Shown here: positions 52,689-62,212 of the stretch, piece by piece
How the letters are laid out: each line of letters begins with the position of its first letter
Numbering within the stretch: the first letter of the stretch is position 1
Assembly: GCA_947629985.1 (NCBI GenBank)
Contig: CANRFV010000002.1
Location: 224,167-288,166 of the forward strand
Direction of reading: 5' to 3'
Source of the DNA: an uncultured Clostridia bacterium
Lineage (GTDB): Bacteria > Bacillota > Clostridia > Christensenellales > CAG-314
DNA length: 64,000 bases
Program-made: the position numbers and the translations under genes
The notes under the pieces: model-generated
Seen by the model: the letters and a program-made list of their open reading frames with translations, nothing else
What the model was told of the DNA's origin: nothing
Database searches by the model: none

Positions 52689-55600
52689 ATGTCTTTTAAA
52701 AGCATTATACAATATTTTCGTAAGAAAAAATCAGCAAGATCTCTCAAACGACATATTAGGGAGTGGAAAATACTCTTAAAATATTTTCAAGAGATTGTAC
52801 TTGATAAGCAAACATTAGATTGTGCGGATATTTTGCGTAACGACACTAAATGTTCCGACTTAGTTCAATCGTTTGATTCCACGATAAATTTAGTAACACT
52901 GCATAATCAAAAGATTGCTAAATTGCAGAAACAATTTAATGATATAACAGAAAAGCACCCAATCAAAACGATTTTGACGAATATTGATGAATATTCTATC
53001 GATCAACTTCGCGCTTTCAACGAAATCGCGCTTTCGATAGGAGATTATACAATTCCCGATTCTTTCTTGAACAAAAAGGAATATTTATTCTATATGCGGA
53101 ATATCGGCGAATTGCTCAATGATTACGACAAAATCTTTGAACAGCATAGTCTTATAAGGGATTTTGATGCGATCTCTTTTTCATTCGGCGATAAGTATCT
53201 TGATGCCTATGATGCTAATGCTATCTTGACTCATGCTCGCACACTGATTGAAAAAATAAAGAAATTGGGTTCCAAGTATTATGCTATTCCGCAATTTGAT
53301 GAAAAAATAATCGACCGACACAACGAACAATACATTTTAAATCATTTAAATGACGAAATTTTTAATGATGTAAACGGTAAAAGCCTAGATGAAGAACAAC
53401 GTCGCGCTATTTTATGTGATTCCAAATCCAATTTAACTGTTGCCGGAGCCGGAGCGGGAAAAACACTTACGATTTGCGGAAAAGTCAAATGGTTACTTAA
53501 TACGCACCAAGCGCGAGAAGATCAAATTCTATTACTGTCTTATTCTAAGGCGTCCGCAGACGATCTTGCGACAAAAATTGCCGGAATTCGTACTGGATTA
53601 ACGGTAAAAACATTCCATTCTTTTGGATTGGAGATTTTAAATAGTTATCACGGCAGCAAGAGAGCCGTTGAAGATCAATTTAAAACATATATAAAAAAAT
53701 TCTTCGATGAAGAATTGCAAAGTAATCCAAAAATAACAGAAACCATTTTTAAGTTTTTTTCATACTATCTTTATGCGGACAATAATGACAAGCAATACAA
53801 GTCCGAAGGCGAAAAGTTTGAAGAGTTAAAAACCGCCGATTATCGAACCTTAAAAGACAGATTGCAATCGCTCAACCAAGACGCCAAAAGATTGGAAACA
53901 CTCCAAAAAGAATTCGTAAAAAGTTACGAAGAACTTGTTATTGCTAATTTTCTATATATCAATGGAATTGCTTACCAGTATGAACGTTCATACGAAATAG
54001 ACACAAGCACCCCAGACAAAAGGCAATATACGCCGGATTTTTATTTGACGGATTATAAAATATATTTGGAACATTACGGTGTAAATGCGGATTGGGAAAC
54101 CCCGCAATATACAAAAGAAGAAGAAAAGAAATATCTCGAAGCAATTCAATGGAAACGAGAAACTCACGAAAAAAATAAAACTGTTTGTATTGAAACCTAT
54201 TCTTACGAATTCAGCAACGGGCAGATTTTTAATAATCTGAAAGATCGGCTAATAAAAAACGGCGTACAACTCAAACCAATGTCCGCAACCGACATTATGG
54301 AAACGCTAAAATTGGGTTATATGGAACAAGACTCCACATCATTTTTTAATTTGGTGTCGACTTTTGTAAGTTTATATAAATCGCAGTATAGCGACGAATC
54401 GGGGTTTGATTTGTTGCGCAAACAAAATTTTGCATCACAATATGACAGAAGTCGAACAAACGCTTTCCTTGATATATGTCAAGAAATTTACAGATATTAT
54501 ATACATATGTTGCGCGCCGAAAACAAAATTGATTTCGACGATATGATTTTACAAGCGGCCGAAGCGATCAAGACAACGCAAGCATATTATTATAAATATA
54601 TCATTGTGGATGAATTTCAGGACATATCGCAGAGCAGAATGCGTTTTTTGAAAGCGATTATAACTCACGGAAATTCAAAATTGTTTGCTGTGGGGGACGA
54701 TTGGCAAGCAATTTATCGATTTGCCGGGTGCGACGTTAATGTGTTCTTGCATTTCAAAGAATATTTTGACGATGCAAAACTGAATTTTATCACATCTACG
54801 CACAGAAATTCAATGGAATTGCAAGCAATTGCAGAACCGTTTATTACTGCCAACCCCGAACAATATGTAAAACATATTAAATCTACCATACACGAAAAAT
54901 TGCCCGTGAGAATTATTTATCACGAACATGACAGAGCAAAGGCATTGGGACAAGCGCTAAAAAGCCTGTCGAAAATAAATGCCGAAGCCAATGTGTTGGT
55001 GTTGGGCAGAAACTATCATGACATCGATCCCATTCTTTACTATGGCGATATGAGACTTGACAAGCAAGGCAATCTTTATTCCGAGCGGTTTCCGCAAATG
55101 AAGATAACGTATAAAACGGTCCACCAATCCAAGGGGCTGGAAAGTGATTATGTAATTCTGATCAGTGGTGAGAATGCTCGAAATGGTTTTCCCAATAAAA
55201 TGGAAGATGATTGTTTGTTGGATCTATTGCTTGGCGATAAAGGCGGATTTGAATTTGCAGAGGAAAGGCGGTTGTTTTATGTAGCCCTAACAAGAACTCG
55301 CTCGATTGTGTATCTGCTCTGCGACAAACAAAAACCGTCTGTGTTTATCAAAGAGATAGAAGAGCGGGTAAAAATCGAAAATCCCGATTTGGTTCAAAGT
55401 AGAAATACAAATATCGTTTTATGTCCACGTTGCAAAACAGGAAAACTAATTTTAAGAAAAAGCAACACGGGCGACTCGTTATTTTACGCTTGCTCGAATT
55501 ATCCGTATTGTCGATACACGATAAGTGATCTCAAAGCGGTATCCATCAACAATCGCTGTCCCGATTGCAACGATTTTTTAGTCATTAGGCATGGGAAATA

Positions 55601-55694
55601 TAGTAAATTTCTCGGTTGCCACAATTATCCATATTGTAAATATACAAGGCACTTAGCAGAAAGGGATGAGTCTGATAGCAAAACTGGCTTTTGA
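52689..55694 (+). CDS. UvrD/helicase-IV-like DNA helicase with nuclease-like insert and two topoisomerase-type zinc ribbons
   Basis: A 1001-residue superfamily 1 helicase. Residues 1-225 are helical with no named domain. Q-motif LDEEQRRAI (233-241), Walker A AGAGAGKT (252-259), Walker B IIVDEFQDIS, GDDWQAIYRFAG, VHQSKGLESDYVIL and FYVALTRTRS follow. An insert with TPDFYLTDYKIYLEHYG resembles the PD-(D/E)xK-like insert of helicase IV. The end has two C4 fingers (CPRCKTGKL...CSNYPYC; CPDCNDFL...CHNYPYC) as in topoisomerase I tails. Very AT-rich, so likely acquired. It probably acts in DNA repair or in defence against foreign DNA; the context does not decide. Confidence 0.88.
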   Translation: MSFKSIIQYFRKKKSARSLKRHIREWKILLKYFQEIVLDKQTLDCADILRNDTKCSDLVQSFDSTINLVTLHNQKIAKLQKQFNDITEKHPIKTILTNIDEYSIDQLRAFNEIALSIGDYTIPDSFLNKKEYLFYMRNIGELLNDYDKIFEQHSLIRDFDAISFSFGDKYLDAYDANAILTHARTLIEKIKKLGSKYYAIPQFDEKIIDRHNEQYILNHLNDEIFNDVNGKSLDEEQRRAILCDSKSNLTVAGAGAGKTLTICGKVKWLLNTHQAREDQILLLSYSKASADDLATKIAGIRTGLTVKTFHSFGLEILNSYHGSKRAVEDQFKTYIKKFFDEELQSNPKITETIFKFFSYYLYADNNDKQYKSEGEKFEELKTADYRTLKDRLQSLNQDAKRLETLQKEFVKSYEELVIANFLYINGIAYQYERSYEIDTSTPDKRQYTPDFYLTDYKIYLEHYGVNADWETPQYTKEEEKKYLEAIQWKRETHEKNKTVCIETYSYEFSNGQIFNNLKDRLIKNGVQLKPMSATDIMETLKLGYMEQDSTSFFNLVSTFVSLYKSQYSDESGFDLLRKQNFASQYDRSRTNAFLDICQEIYRYYIHMLRAENKIDFDDMILQAAEAIKTTQAYYYKYIIVDEFQDISQSRMRFLKAIITHGNSKLFAVGDDWQAIYRFAGCDVNVFLHFKEYFDDAKLNFITSTHRNSMELQAIAEPFITANPEQYVKHIKSTIHEKLPVRIIYHEHDRAKALGQALKSLSKINAEANVLVLGRNYHDIDPILYYGDMRLDKQGNLYSERFPQMKITYKTVHQSKGLESDYVILISGENARNGFPNKMEDDCLLDLLLGDKGGFEFAEERRLFYVALTRTRSIVYLLCDKQKPSVFIKEIEERVKIENPDLVQSRNTNIVLCPRCKTGKLILRKSNTGDSLFYACSNYPYCRYTISDLKAVSINNRCPDCNDFLVIRHGKYSKFLGCHNYPYCKYTRHLAERDESDSKTGF

Positions 55695-56144
55695 TTATTG
55701 TAATGTTAAAAACCGTATTTTAACTCAAAGTTTTGCTTATTTGTTATACGTAAAAGTGTCAATCTGTACCAATAAAGTGTGTGCGAACGAAAAATTTATT
55801 ACGAAAAACTCTCTCGGATTTTATATCTGCTAATTTACCGTTTGCCGTATTAAGCGGTAAGGTCTGCGCGTTATTGTCCGTTTGTTTTTTGTATGCGTTA
55901 TTTACGGGCGACAATCCCCTAGTCTTCGCAGTAATAGTGAGTAACGTAAAACAAAAAGCCGGGTTTATTGCGACTATTTGTAACAAATCAGGCATAAAAT
56001 ATGGTGTTTTTTTCGATTTTTTATCAAAATGCTTTTTGCAAGTCGCATACTATCAAGAGTATATCGCTTTTTATTAAAACTAAAATCCGCGCAGATAATG
56101 GAATACAAAAACGGTTAGGCTAACCACCAAGCCGTTTGGTTGTC
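55695..56144. other. Gene-free region right of the helicase
   Basis: Open frames here overlap on both strands and lack ribosome binding sites or recognisable domains, so none is called. It contains the right copy of TTGCCGTATTAAGC (55842-55855). AT-rich up to about 56080. Confidence 0.45.
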
Positions 56145-56176
56145 AAATTTAAACGCCCCGCGTTTGCTGCGGAGCG
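56145..56176 (-). terminator. Terminator of the dehydrogenase gene
   Basis: On the minus strand GCTCCGC / GCGGGGC with loop AGCAAAC is followed by GTTTAAATTT. Confidence 0.6.
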
Positions 56177-56195
56177 TCATAACACAAGTTTTTTG

Positions 56196-57212
56196 TCAAT
56201 TTATTTTTACGATTTGCGATTTAAGCACCAAGTCCTCGTGTTTAAGTTTCGCTATTTCTTCGTTAAGTTTGTCAAAACTTATTTTGGAACCTATCAGTTG
56301 ATCGACGTTTACGGTATTGGTTACCAACAGGTTTATTGCGGACGAGTAATTGCCCGCGCCGTTGTATACGCCGAAAATATTCAGATGTTTTTTGCATATT
56401 TGCGCCACCGACAGTTTGCTTTCCTTGTTGGAGTAGCCCGCCAAGCAAATATTTGCGTTTACCGAAGCGACGGTGTAAACATCTTTCATATTGAAGTTGC
56501 TATTGGAAAAATACACAAGTTCGTTGCACATTCTGCCGCCCGTAATCAGCAATATTTCGTCTTCCAAACTGACTTTGTCGGGGTTAAAGCAGTAAAATAT
56601 GCCCAAGTCGCGCGCGGTATCGAGCAAAGTTTCTTCGTTGCTTATAAATACGGGCACCGCTTGGTAGTACGAAACAAGTTGAGCAAGTATCAACCCCGTT
56701 TTCGTAGACGAAAAAATTGCAATATGTCTGCCTTTTTCCAAATTGAGCGCGTCTATTATGCTAAGGCAAAACGCAACATAGGGCACAAACAGCGCCTTTT
56801 CGTTGCTTAATTGTTGCGGCAGGCGATGCAGCAATTGGTAGGGCAGATCCACAAAGTTTTGCAGCAATCCGTTGCAATTGTAGCCGAGTTCCTGCATATC
56901 GGAACATTTTTCGTAATTGCCGTTTTTACATTCGTCGCACACTTCGCAGGGGATATACGGCTCTATCGCAACGCGGTCCATCTTTTGGAAAAACGCGTTT
57001 TCGGCGTCCCCCAACTTGGAAACCACGCCCACGGCGTTTCTGCCGAGTATAAACGGATATTTGCGCTTGCTTTCCCCGCAGTACACTTCGTAGTCGGAAT
57101 TGGTCAGCAACACTTCTTCGATTTTTACTTTTATTTGATTTTCCGCCAATTTGGTGGGTTCAAACGTTTCAAGACGTAATTTTCGGGGCTCGTCCAATAA
57201 CCAGGCTTTCAT
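56196..57212 (-). CDS. Zinc-dependent alcohol dehydrogenase-like (MDR superfamily) protein
   Basis: A 338-residue medium-chain dehydrogenase/reductase. The N-terminal GroES-like part has a glycine-containing GRNAVGVV (family GHExxGxV; here His-Glu is replaced by Arg-Asn) and a structural zinc site PCEVCDECKNGNYEKC with four cysteines. The catalytic zinc cysteine position near the start reads TNSDYEVYCGE. The Rossmann part has IAIFSSTKTGLILAQL instead of the GxGxxG loop, so cofactor binding looks weak. Substrate unknown; it may be a sugar or polyol dehydrogenase relative. Starts behind CGGAG. Monocistronic. Confidence 0.75.
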   Translation of the reverse strand: MKAWLLDEPRKLRLETFEPTKLAENQIKVKIEEVLLTNSDYEVYCGESKRKYPFILGRNAVGVVSKLGDAENAFFQKMDRVAIEPYIPCEVCDECKNGNYEKCSDMQELGYNCNGLLQNFVDLPYQLLHRLPQQLSNEKALFVPYVAFCLSIIDALNLEKGRHIAIFSSTKTGLILAQLVSYYQAVPVFISNEETLLDTARDLGIFYCFNPDKVSLEDEILLITGGRMCNELVYFSNSNFNMKDVYTVASVNANICLAGYSNKESKLSVAQICKKHLNIFGVYNGAGNYSSAINLLVTNTVNVDQLIGSKISFDKLNEEIAKLKHEDLVLKSQIVKIN

Positions 57213-57632
57213 AAAATCTCCGTTAATTTTTTGTGTCGGGCGCAAAACAAACTATTGCACCGCATATATTATACCAAACAATTTATAAAAAATCTACCCT
57301 TTTTGTAAAAACGCATTACTTTAATAAGATATTTGTGTTTTGGGCGCGCGTTTGTTGCCATCGCAAGTCGCGTTTGGCGTCGATTTGCCCCCAAATTGCG
57401 TATTTGCGGCAAGCGCGGCGGGTAATGTTGCTTGGGATTGCGGGCGAGTTGCCGAATTTGCGCGCAGTGCGGCACAAATTTTACCGATGTTATACACAAA
57501 ATGCTCTTTTGCCGCGTCAACGCCGTTGTGCGTGTACGCTAAGGCGCACGGTTGTTTAACTTAACGTCAACGCGTTTCAAATATTGACACGCCGAACAAA
57601 TAAGTATAAAATGTTTGCAAGGAGTATTTTTT
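57213..57632. other. Divergent intergenic region
   Basis: No gene is seen. It holds a GC-rich patch (57345-57560) and the promoter TTGACA-N17-TAAAAT (57584-57612) of the next gene. No clear promoter for the minus-strand dehydrogenase was identified beyond a TATAAT-like box. Confidence 0.4.
57584..57612 (+). promoter_or_regulatory. Promoter of the metallo-beta-lactamase-fold gene
   Basis: TTGACA and TAAAAT are separated by 17 bases, 20 bases before the ATG. Confidence 0.65.
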
Positions 57633-58283
57633 ATGAAATTGCAATATTTGGGACACTCTTGTTTCAGGCTTATCAGCGATATGGGTACCACAATTGTGTG
57701 CGACCCGTACAACGGCAAAATGGTTGGATTTGATATGCCGCGCGTGCGGTGCGACGCCGTTACCGTGTCGCATCATCACGCGGATCACGACTGTTTGGAC
57801 GCCATAATCGGCAACCCCGCCGTGTTGGACGTTGTGGGCGTTTGCACGGCGGACGACATTGCCGTTGCAAGTTACGAGACGTATCACGACGACGCCAAGG
57901 GCGCCAAACGCGGCAAAAATATCGTGTTTACTTTTGTTGCGGACGGTATCAAAGTGGTGCATATGGGCGACGTGGGCTGTTTGGACGAACAACTTGCGGC
58001 AACCGTTGCGGGGTGCGACGTGCTTTTGCTGCCCGTAGGCGGCACTTTTACCGTGGACGCGCAGGGAGCCAAGTGGTATGTAGACAAGGTAAAGCCCAAG
58101 ATCGTTGTGCCGATGCATTATCGCACGGCGGAACACGCGTTTAATATAGACGGCGTAGACGCATTTTTGTCGCTGTTTGATACCGCCGTCGTACAGCAAA
58201 GCGACCGCGATTGCCTTGTGTTGGACGACGTTCCCGCGGCGGATACATTCAAAATAGTGGTATTGCAACGTTTTGTTGATTGA
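57633..58283 (+). CDS. Metallo-beta-lactamase-fold hydrolase (UPF0173-like)
   Basis: A 216-residue metal-dependent hydrolase. The start MKLQYLGHSCFRL is typical of the UPF0173/UlaG-like group. The metal motif is SHHHADHD (HxHxDH). VVHMGDVG supplies the next aspartate, LLLPVGGTFTVDAQGA follows, and VVPMHYRT gives the last histidine. All expected ligands are seen, so an active hydrolase is likely; the natural substrate is unknown. AAGGAG precedes the ATG. Confidence 0.9.
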   Translation: MKLQYLGHSCFRLISDMGTTIVCDPYNGKMVGFDMPRVRCDAVTVSHHHADHDCLDAIIGNPAVLDVVGVCTADDIAVASYETYHDDAKGAKRGKNIVFTFVADGIKVVHMGDVGCLDEQLAATVAGCDVLLLPVGGTFTVDAQGAKWYVDKVKPKIVVPMHYRTAEHAFNIDGVDAFLSLFDTAVVQQSDRDCLVLDDVPAADTFKIVVLQRFVD

Positions 58284-58656
58284 TTTGCCGTAACGCACGC
58301 CGACAACGACTTGCTTTTTTGGGGGACGGCGGATGGAGCGGCACAGCACAATAGCCGCGGCACTCCTTGCCTGCTCGCGCCCAAAAGCAACATTTTGTTG
58401 CCTGCACGGTTGAAAAACAGTGCGAAACTCGGCATTTTATCAACTTGTGTCAACTTTTGCCCTAATCGGCAAGGCGCAAGGCAACATTTTGTTGCATAAT
58501 GCGTTGTAAATACAGCAAATGTATGCATGTTTTAATAAAATCTACCCATTTGCCCTACTGGATTGAGAATGCTACAAGCAAAAGTGGACTTTATGAATAC
58601 TTTACAAAATGTTACTGCAACTTTAATAAAGTTTATTTAATTAATTGAGGTGTAAG
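58284..58656. other. Intergenic region with repeated GCAACATTTTGTTGC hairpin
   Basis: The palindrome GCAACATTTTGTTGC occurs twice (about 58387 and 58482). Native-style sequence changes to AT-rich sequence near 58500. No gene is seen. Confidence 0.5.
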
Positions 58657-59160
58657 ATGAGCTATTATTCAAGTGTTAGTTATATATATCGTATTGAGAA
58701 AGAACTCAATATAATGAAAGATTATTGTCCTGAGATGACCAATTTTAACAAACACCAAATATTGAATATATTTAATAATATTAAGACCTATTTTGGTGCT
58801 GTCCAATTTGATACTCTGGGTGCTTTGTGTAGATACATTGATGGAAAAGGATATTTCAAGACTAGGAATAACACTTATTTCAAGAAAAGAATTGATGCAG
58901 GCATTCAAAAGGTATTTTTATCAAATGATGATTATCAATGGAACACTTTTACAGTATCATTTTCTACCCTAAAGTATCCAAATATTGAACTAATGTTGAC
59001 TGATAGCGGTTTAACGTTTAATCTAGATCATGAAAAGGAATTGTCAAAAGCAGATATTGAAGAATTGCGCAAATTAGCAATAGATTGTCTATCCGATACA
59101 AGAATTATCAAAATAGTTGATCAAATAAATATACCAAGAAAAAATGACGATTTCAATTGA
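58657..59160 (+). CDS. Hypothetical protein in AT-rich sequence
   Basis: A 167-residue soluble protein (MSYYSSVSYIYRIEKELN...). It contains a predicted helical start, the segment NIKTYFGAVQFDTLGALCRYIDGKGYF, and a charged tail (IPRKNDDFN). No family is recognised. GAGGTG lies seven bases before the ATG. It is strongly AT-rich, unlike the native genes, and it ends just before the tRNA-Ser promoter, so it may be cargo of an older insertion at that tRNA. Confidence 0.65.
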   Translation: MSYYSSVSYIYRIEKELNIMKDYCPEMTNFNKHQILNIFNNIKTYFGAVQFDTLGALCRYIDGKGYFKTRNNTYFKKRIDAGIQKVFLSNDDYQWNTFTVSFSTLKYPNIELMLTDSGLTFNLDHEKELSKADIEELRKLAIDCLSDTRIIKIVDQINIPRKNDDFN

Positions 59161-59185
59161 CGAATTTGCAAAATTTTGATATGCT
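59157..59185 (+). promoter_or_regulatory. Promoter of tRNA-Ser
   Basis: TTGACG and TATGCT are separated by 17 bases. The -35 box overlaps the stop of the preceding gene. Confidence 0.6.
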
Positions 59186-59204
59186 ATGTAAGCAAAACCG
59201 ATTT

Positions 59205-59293
59205 GGAGAGATGGTCGAGCGGTTTAAGGCACACGCTTGGAAAGCGTGCGAGGTTAACAGCCTCCGCAGGTTCAAATCCTGTTCTCTCCGCCA
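59205..59293 (+). tRNA. tRNA-Ser (GGA)
   Basis: Acceptor GGAGAGA / TCTCTCC, discriminator G, encoded CCA. Anticodon GGA at 59239-59241 within CTTGGAAAG. A long variable arm (GAGGTTAACAGCCTC) is typical of class II serine tRNAs. The T-arm GCAGGTTCAAATCCTGT is intact. Confidence 0.95.
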
Positions 59294-59301
59294 AAGCAGA
59301 A

Positions 59302-59343
59302 TAATACGAACCCAGCAGAAAACGTTGGGTTCGTATTGTTTTA
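59302..59343 (+). terminator. Terminator after tRNA-Ser
   Basis: The 12-bp stem AATACGAACCCA / TGGGTTCGTATT is followed by GTTTTAT. Confidence 0.8.
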
Positions 59344-59731
59344 TGCCAACGATTGGTTTGGAGTTTACATCAAGACCAAAAAAGTGAACGATGAGACCTA
59401 TACAAAAAAATGACCTGTACATTATTTATGTCATCATTACGAAATCATATTATCAAATTTGACAACACCCAACATCATTAAATTTTCCGTAGTTTTTTAA
59501 TGGACATTTCCATACCAAATGTGCCTCAAAAGTGGGCAGAAAACGGATGCCTAAGCAGGATAAGGAAGTTGGTCACAAGTGCCACAACTTCGCCCCTCAA
59601 CAAGCGGGAAACCCGCTTTTGTTTGATCGGAAATTTTATGGTAAGAACAGGCGGCAAGTATGTCGAAGCCCTTGACTTATGCGTCGAAAAATGCTAAAAT
59701 ATTGCTAACAAGATGTTAAGCGGAGTATAAG
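59344..59731. other. Gap with no supported gene
   Basis: An AT-rich start (59344-59500) is followed by mixed sequence with a short inverted repeat AGCGGGAAACCCGCT (59599-59613). The region ends with the promoter TTGACT-N17-TAAAAT (59672-59700). A possible gene remnant reads in the direction of transcription but has no recognisable domain. Confidence 0.4.
59672..59700 (+). promoter_or_regulatory. Promoter of the XRE gene and likely the downstream helicase operon
   Basis: TTGACT and TAAAAT are separated by 17 bases, 31 bases before the ATG at 59732. Confidence 0.65.
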
Positions 59732-59923
59732 ATGACTTATTCTGAAAAAATAAAGAGCGCTCGTGAGAGGTTGTTGCTTACGCAGGAAGAATTTGCGGCG
59801 AAACTCGGAGTGAACTCGGTTACGGTTTGCAGATGGGAAACCGGCAAGTGCGAACCGACATTGAAGGCAAAAAGACTGTTTCGAGACTTTTGCGCCGAAC
59901 AAGGACTGACGTTCGAGGACTGA
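59732..59923 (+). CDS. Small XRE-family helix-turn-helix regulator
   Basis: A 63-residue protein that is almost entirely a Cro/C1-type helix-turn-helix: KIKSARERLLLTQEEFAAKL, then GVNSVTVCRWETGKCEPT and a final helix. It starts behind AGCGGAG and precedes a nuclease-helicase gene by 101 bases, a common arrangement in defence-type gene sets. It probably represses its own operon; no operator was identified. Confidence 0.85.
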   Translation: MTYSEKIKSARERLLLTQEEFAAKLGVNSVTVCRWETGKCEPTLKAKRLFRDFCAEQGLTFED

Positions 59924-60024
59924 ACGATGACGAAAATAAAAAGAGCAAATTCGGGTCGATATACCCAAAAGCTAACAATACGGTGACGCGCCAATTGCGT
60001 AAAGGATAGCAACGCTAATATATT

Positions 60025-62157
60025 ATGAACAGATGCTTGTATAAAAACAGTTTTAACGAGTTTGTCAGGATGGACAACAGAGCGATTTTGGGCGAACTGT
60101 GTGAAAATTACCATGGAGAAGCACTTACCACTACGCGCGAAGCATGGAGTACAGAGATATCAATCATGAAAAGCGCATTGTTAGCTCTCCCTGGTGCAAA
60201 CGGGCAAATTGTTTTTGAATATGACATACCACGTCTTGGTAAAAGGGTGGATGTGGTTTTATTGCTCAAAGGCATAATATTTTGCCTCGAATTCAAAGTT
60301 GGCGAAACGAAAATTTTAGAGGGCGATATTGACCAGGTGCTCGATTATGCGCTTGATTTAAAGAATTTTCATAAGTTCAGTCATGACCATATTATTGTAC
60401 CCATTCTAATCGCCACGGAACATTGCAACTTTTCTACGCAAGTTAACATGTCAATTTACGACGATCGGATCGTAAATCCTTTGATCTGCGGAAAAACCAG
60501 GATTGCCGACTTAATAGAAAAAGTACTGACGCGTTTTCCGGGCGAACCGAATATCGACCCCAATTGGGTTATTAGTCCCTATGCTCCCACCCCTACCATT
60601 ATTGAGGCAGCAAGATCGCTTTACGAAAATCATAGCGTTGAAAACATAACGCGGCATGAAGCAGATAAGGTTTCGACTGACAAAACAATAGCATACATAA
60701 TTGATGTAATACAAAAAAGCAAACTCGAACGGAAAAAAAGCATATGCTTTGTTACGGGCGTGCCTGGTGCTGGTAAAACGCTGGTCGGGCTCGATGTTGC
60801 TATAAAGCAGACATATCAGGGAGGTGATGAACCTGTTGACGACGAAGGTGCCGTTTATCTATCCGGCAATGGTCCGTTGGTGGCGGTATTGACGGAAGCG
60901 CTTTCTCAAGATAATTTCAAAAAAAGTATTAACAAAGGACAAAAGAAAAAGTTGAGTGATTCCCGTCGTGAGGTCGCGAAATCCATCCAGATGATCCACA
61001 GATATCGCGATAATATGCTGGCCAAAATCAAAAATCCTGTTGAAAACGGAGTTCTTGAGATTGATCCAGAAAAGGCTGTAAAGGTTGAAAAAGCCGGATT
61101 TGGAGAGGTTGAGCATGTGGCTATTTTTGATGAGGCACAACGTTCCTGGACGCATAAAAGACTTTCCGAGTATTTGAAACGTGGTGGAACATACGGAAAC
61201 AAGCTCAAGGTTCCGAATTTTCCTGTGTCGGAAGCGGCCTTTTTGATTTGGTCACTTGATCAGCGGGAAGATTGGGCCACGATAGTCTGCCTTGTTGGTG
61301 GTGGGCAAGAGATCAATACAGGTGAAGCTGGAATATCTGAGTGGCTCAAGGCCCTTAATGAAAATTTTACGAATTGGGATGTTTATATATCGCCTAAACT
61401 GACGGAACCAGAATACGCAGAAGGCAAGGTAAATGAGTTACTAAAAGATAATCCCAATGTTACCTATGCTGAGAATCTGCACTTAGGCGTTTCTCTTCGT
61501 TCTTATCGGGCCGAAAAGCTATCAGCTTTTGTGCATGCTGTTCTATCGTTTGACAAAGAAGTTGCCTCGTCACTATATGAGGAAATTAAGGATAAATATC
61601 CAATAGTTCTGACGCGTGATGTGGCAAAAGCAAAAGCTTGGCTTCACCAAAAAGCACGAGGTTCGGAGCGGACTGGAGTGTTGGTTACAAAGGAATCGGC
61701 GCGCTTTAAACCGTTGTCTATTCACTTGTTACCTTCTGGTGACGAAAACGCCGTGCACTGGTTTTTGGAGGATAAGACAGACGTGCGGTCATCAAACTAT
61801 CTTGAAGACGCCGCGACGGAGATTCAAGTTCAAGGACTTGAGCTTGATTATAGTTGCGTCCTTTGGGATGCAGATATGCGCTGCATAAACAACAAATGGC
61901 ATTTTTACAGATTCAATGGCCAAACAAAATGGGTAGAACAGGCGGCAACTACTGAAAACAAACAGGAGCTGATGAAGTACATGTTAAACGCATATCGAGT
62001 TTTGTTGACACGCGCAAGGGTCGGAATGGTAATCTGTGTTCCCTACGGTAATGCAAATAAAACAGCCGGCGGTTTTTGGGAGGACAGCACTCGATTGCCA
62101 GAATATTATGACGGTACCTATCAATACTTAAGGAGTATTGGCATAGAAGAAATATAA
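60025..62157 (+). CDS. DUF2075 helicase (Schlafen-like group) with N-terminal PD-(D/E)xK nuclease-like domain
   Basis: A 710-residue protein. The N-terminal ~100 residues show a nuclease-like pattern: Asp76 in GKRVDVVLLL, then Glu89 and Lys91 in CLEFK. Walker A is TGVPGAGKTL (244-253), Walker B is VAIFDEAQRSW, and VCLVGGGQEINTGEAG and the end LLTRARVGMVICVPYG (helicase motif VI region) follow. Such proteins occur in mobile and antiviral gene clusters. The start is not strongly supported; an alternative ATG at 60070 begins MDNRAILGELCE. Composition is mixed and differs from the native genes. Confidence 0.85.
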   Translation: MNRCLYKNSFNEFVRMDNRAILGELCENYHGEALTTTREAWSTEISIMKSALLALPGANGQIVFEYDIPRLGKRVDVVLLLKGIIFCLEFKVGETKILEGDIDQVLDYALDLKNFHKFSHDHIIVPILIATEHCNFSTQVNMSIYDDRIVNPLICGKTRIADLIEKVLTRFPGEPNIDPNWVISPYAPTPTIIEAARSLYENHSVENITRHEADKVSTDKTIAYIIDVIQKSKLERKKSICFVTGVPGAGKTLVGLDVAIKQTYQGGDEPVDDEGAVYLSGNGPLVAVLTEALSQDNFKKSINKGQKKKLSDSRREVAKSIQMIHRYRDNMLAKIKNPVENGVLEIDPEKAVKVEKAGFGEVEHVAIFDEAQRSWTHKRLSEYLKRGGTYGNKLKVPNFPVSEAAFLIWSLDQREDWATIVCLVGGGQEINTGEAGISEWLKALNENFTNWDVYISPKLTEPEYAEGKVNELLKDNPNVTYAENLHLGVSLRSYRAEKLSAFVHAVLSFDKEVASSLYEEIKDKYPIVLTRDVAKAKAWLHQKARGSERTGVLVTKESARFKPLSIHLLPSGDENAVHWFLEDKTDVRSSNYLEDAATEIQVQGLELDYSCVLWDADMRCINNKWHFYRFNGQTKWVEQAATTENKQELMKYMLNAYRVLLTRARVGMVICVPYGNANKTAGGFWEDSTRLPEYYDGTYQYLRSIGIEEI

Positions 62158-62212
62158 ATTAAGTTCTGCAATTTTGAGGATTGAAGTACTAACATCAAGG
62201 AGATAAGGTGTT

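Noticed and set aside
55759..56077. Overlapping open frames on both strands after the helicase
   Set aside because: Neither has a ribosome binding site or domain, and they exclude each other; judged non-coding.
59344..59731. Integrase or recombinase gene next to tRNA-Ser
   Set aside because: Short open frames here have no recombinase motifs; any integrase of the right-hand region must lie outside the window.
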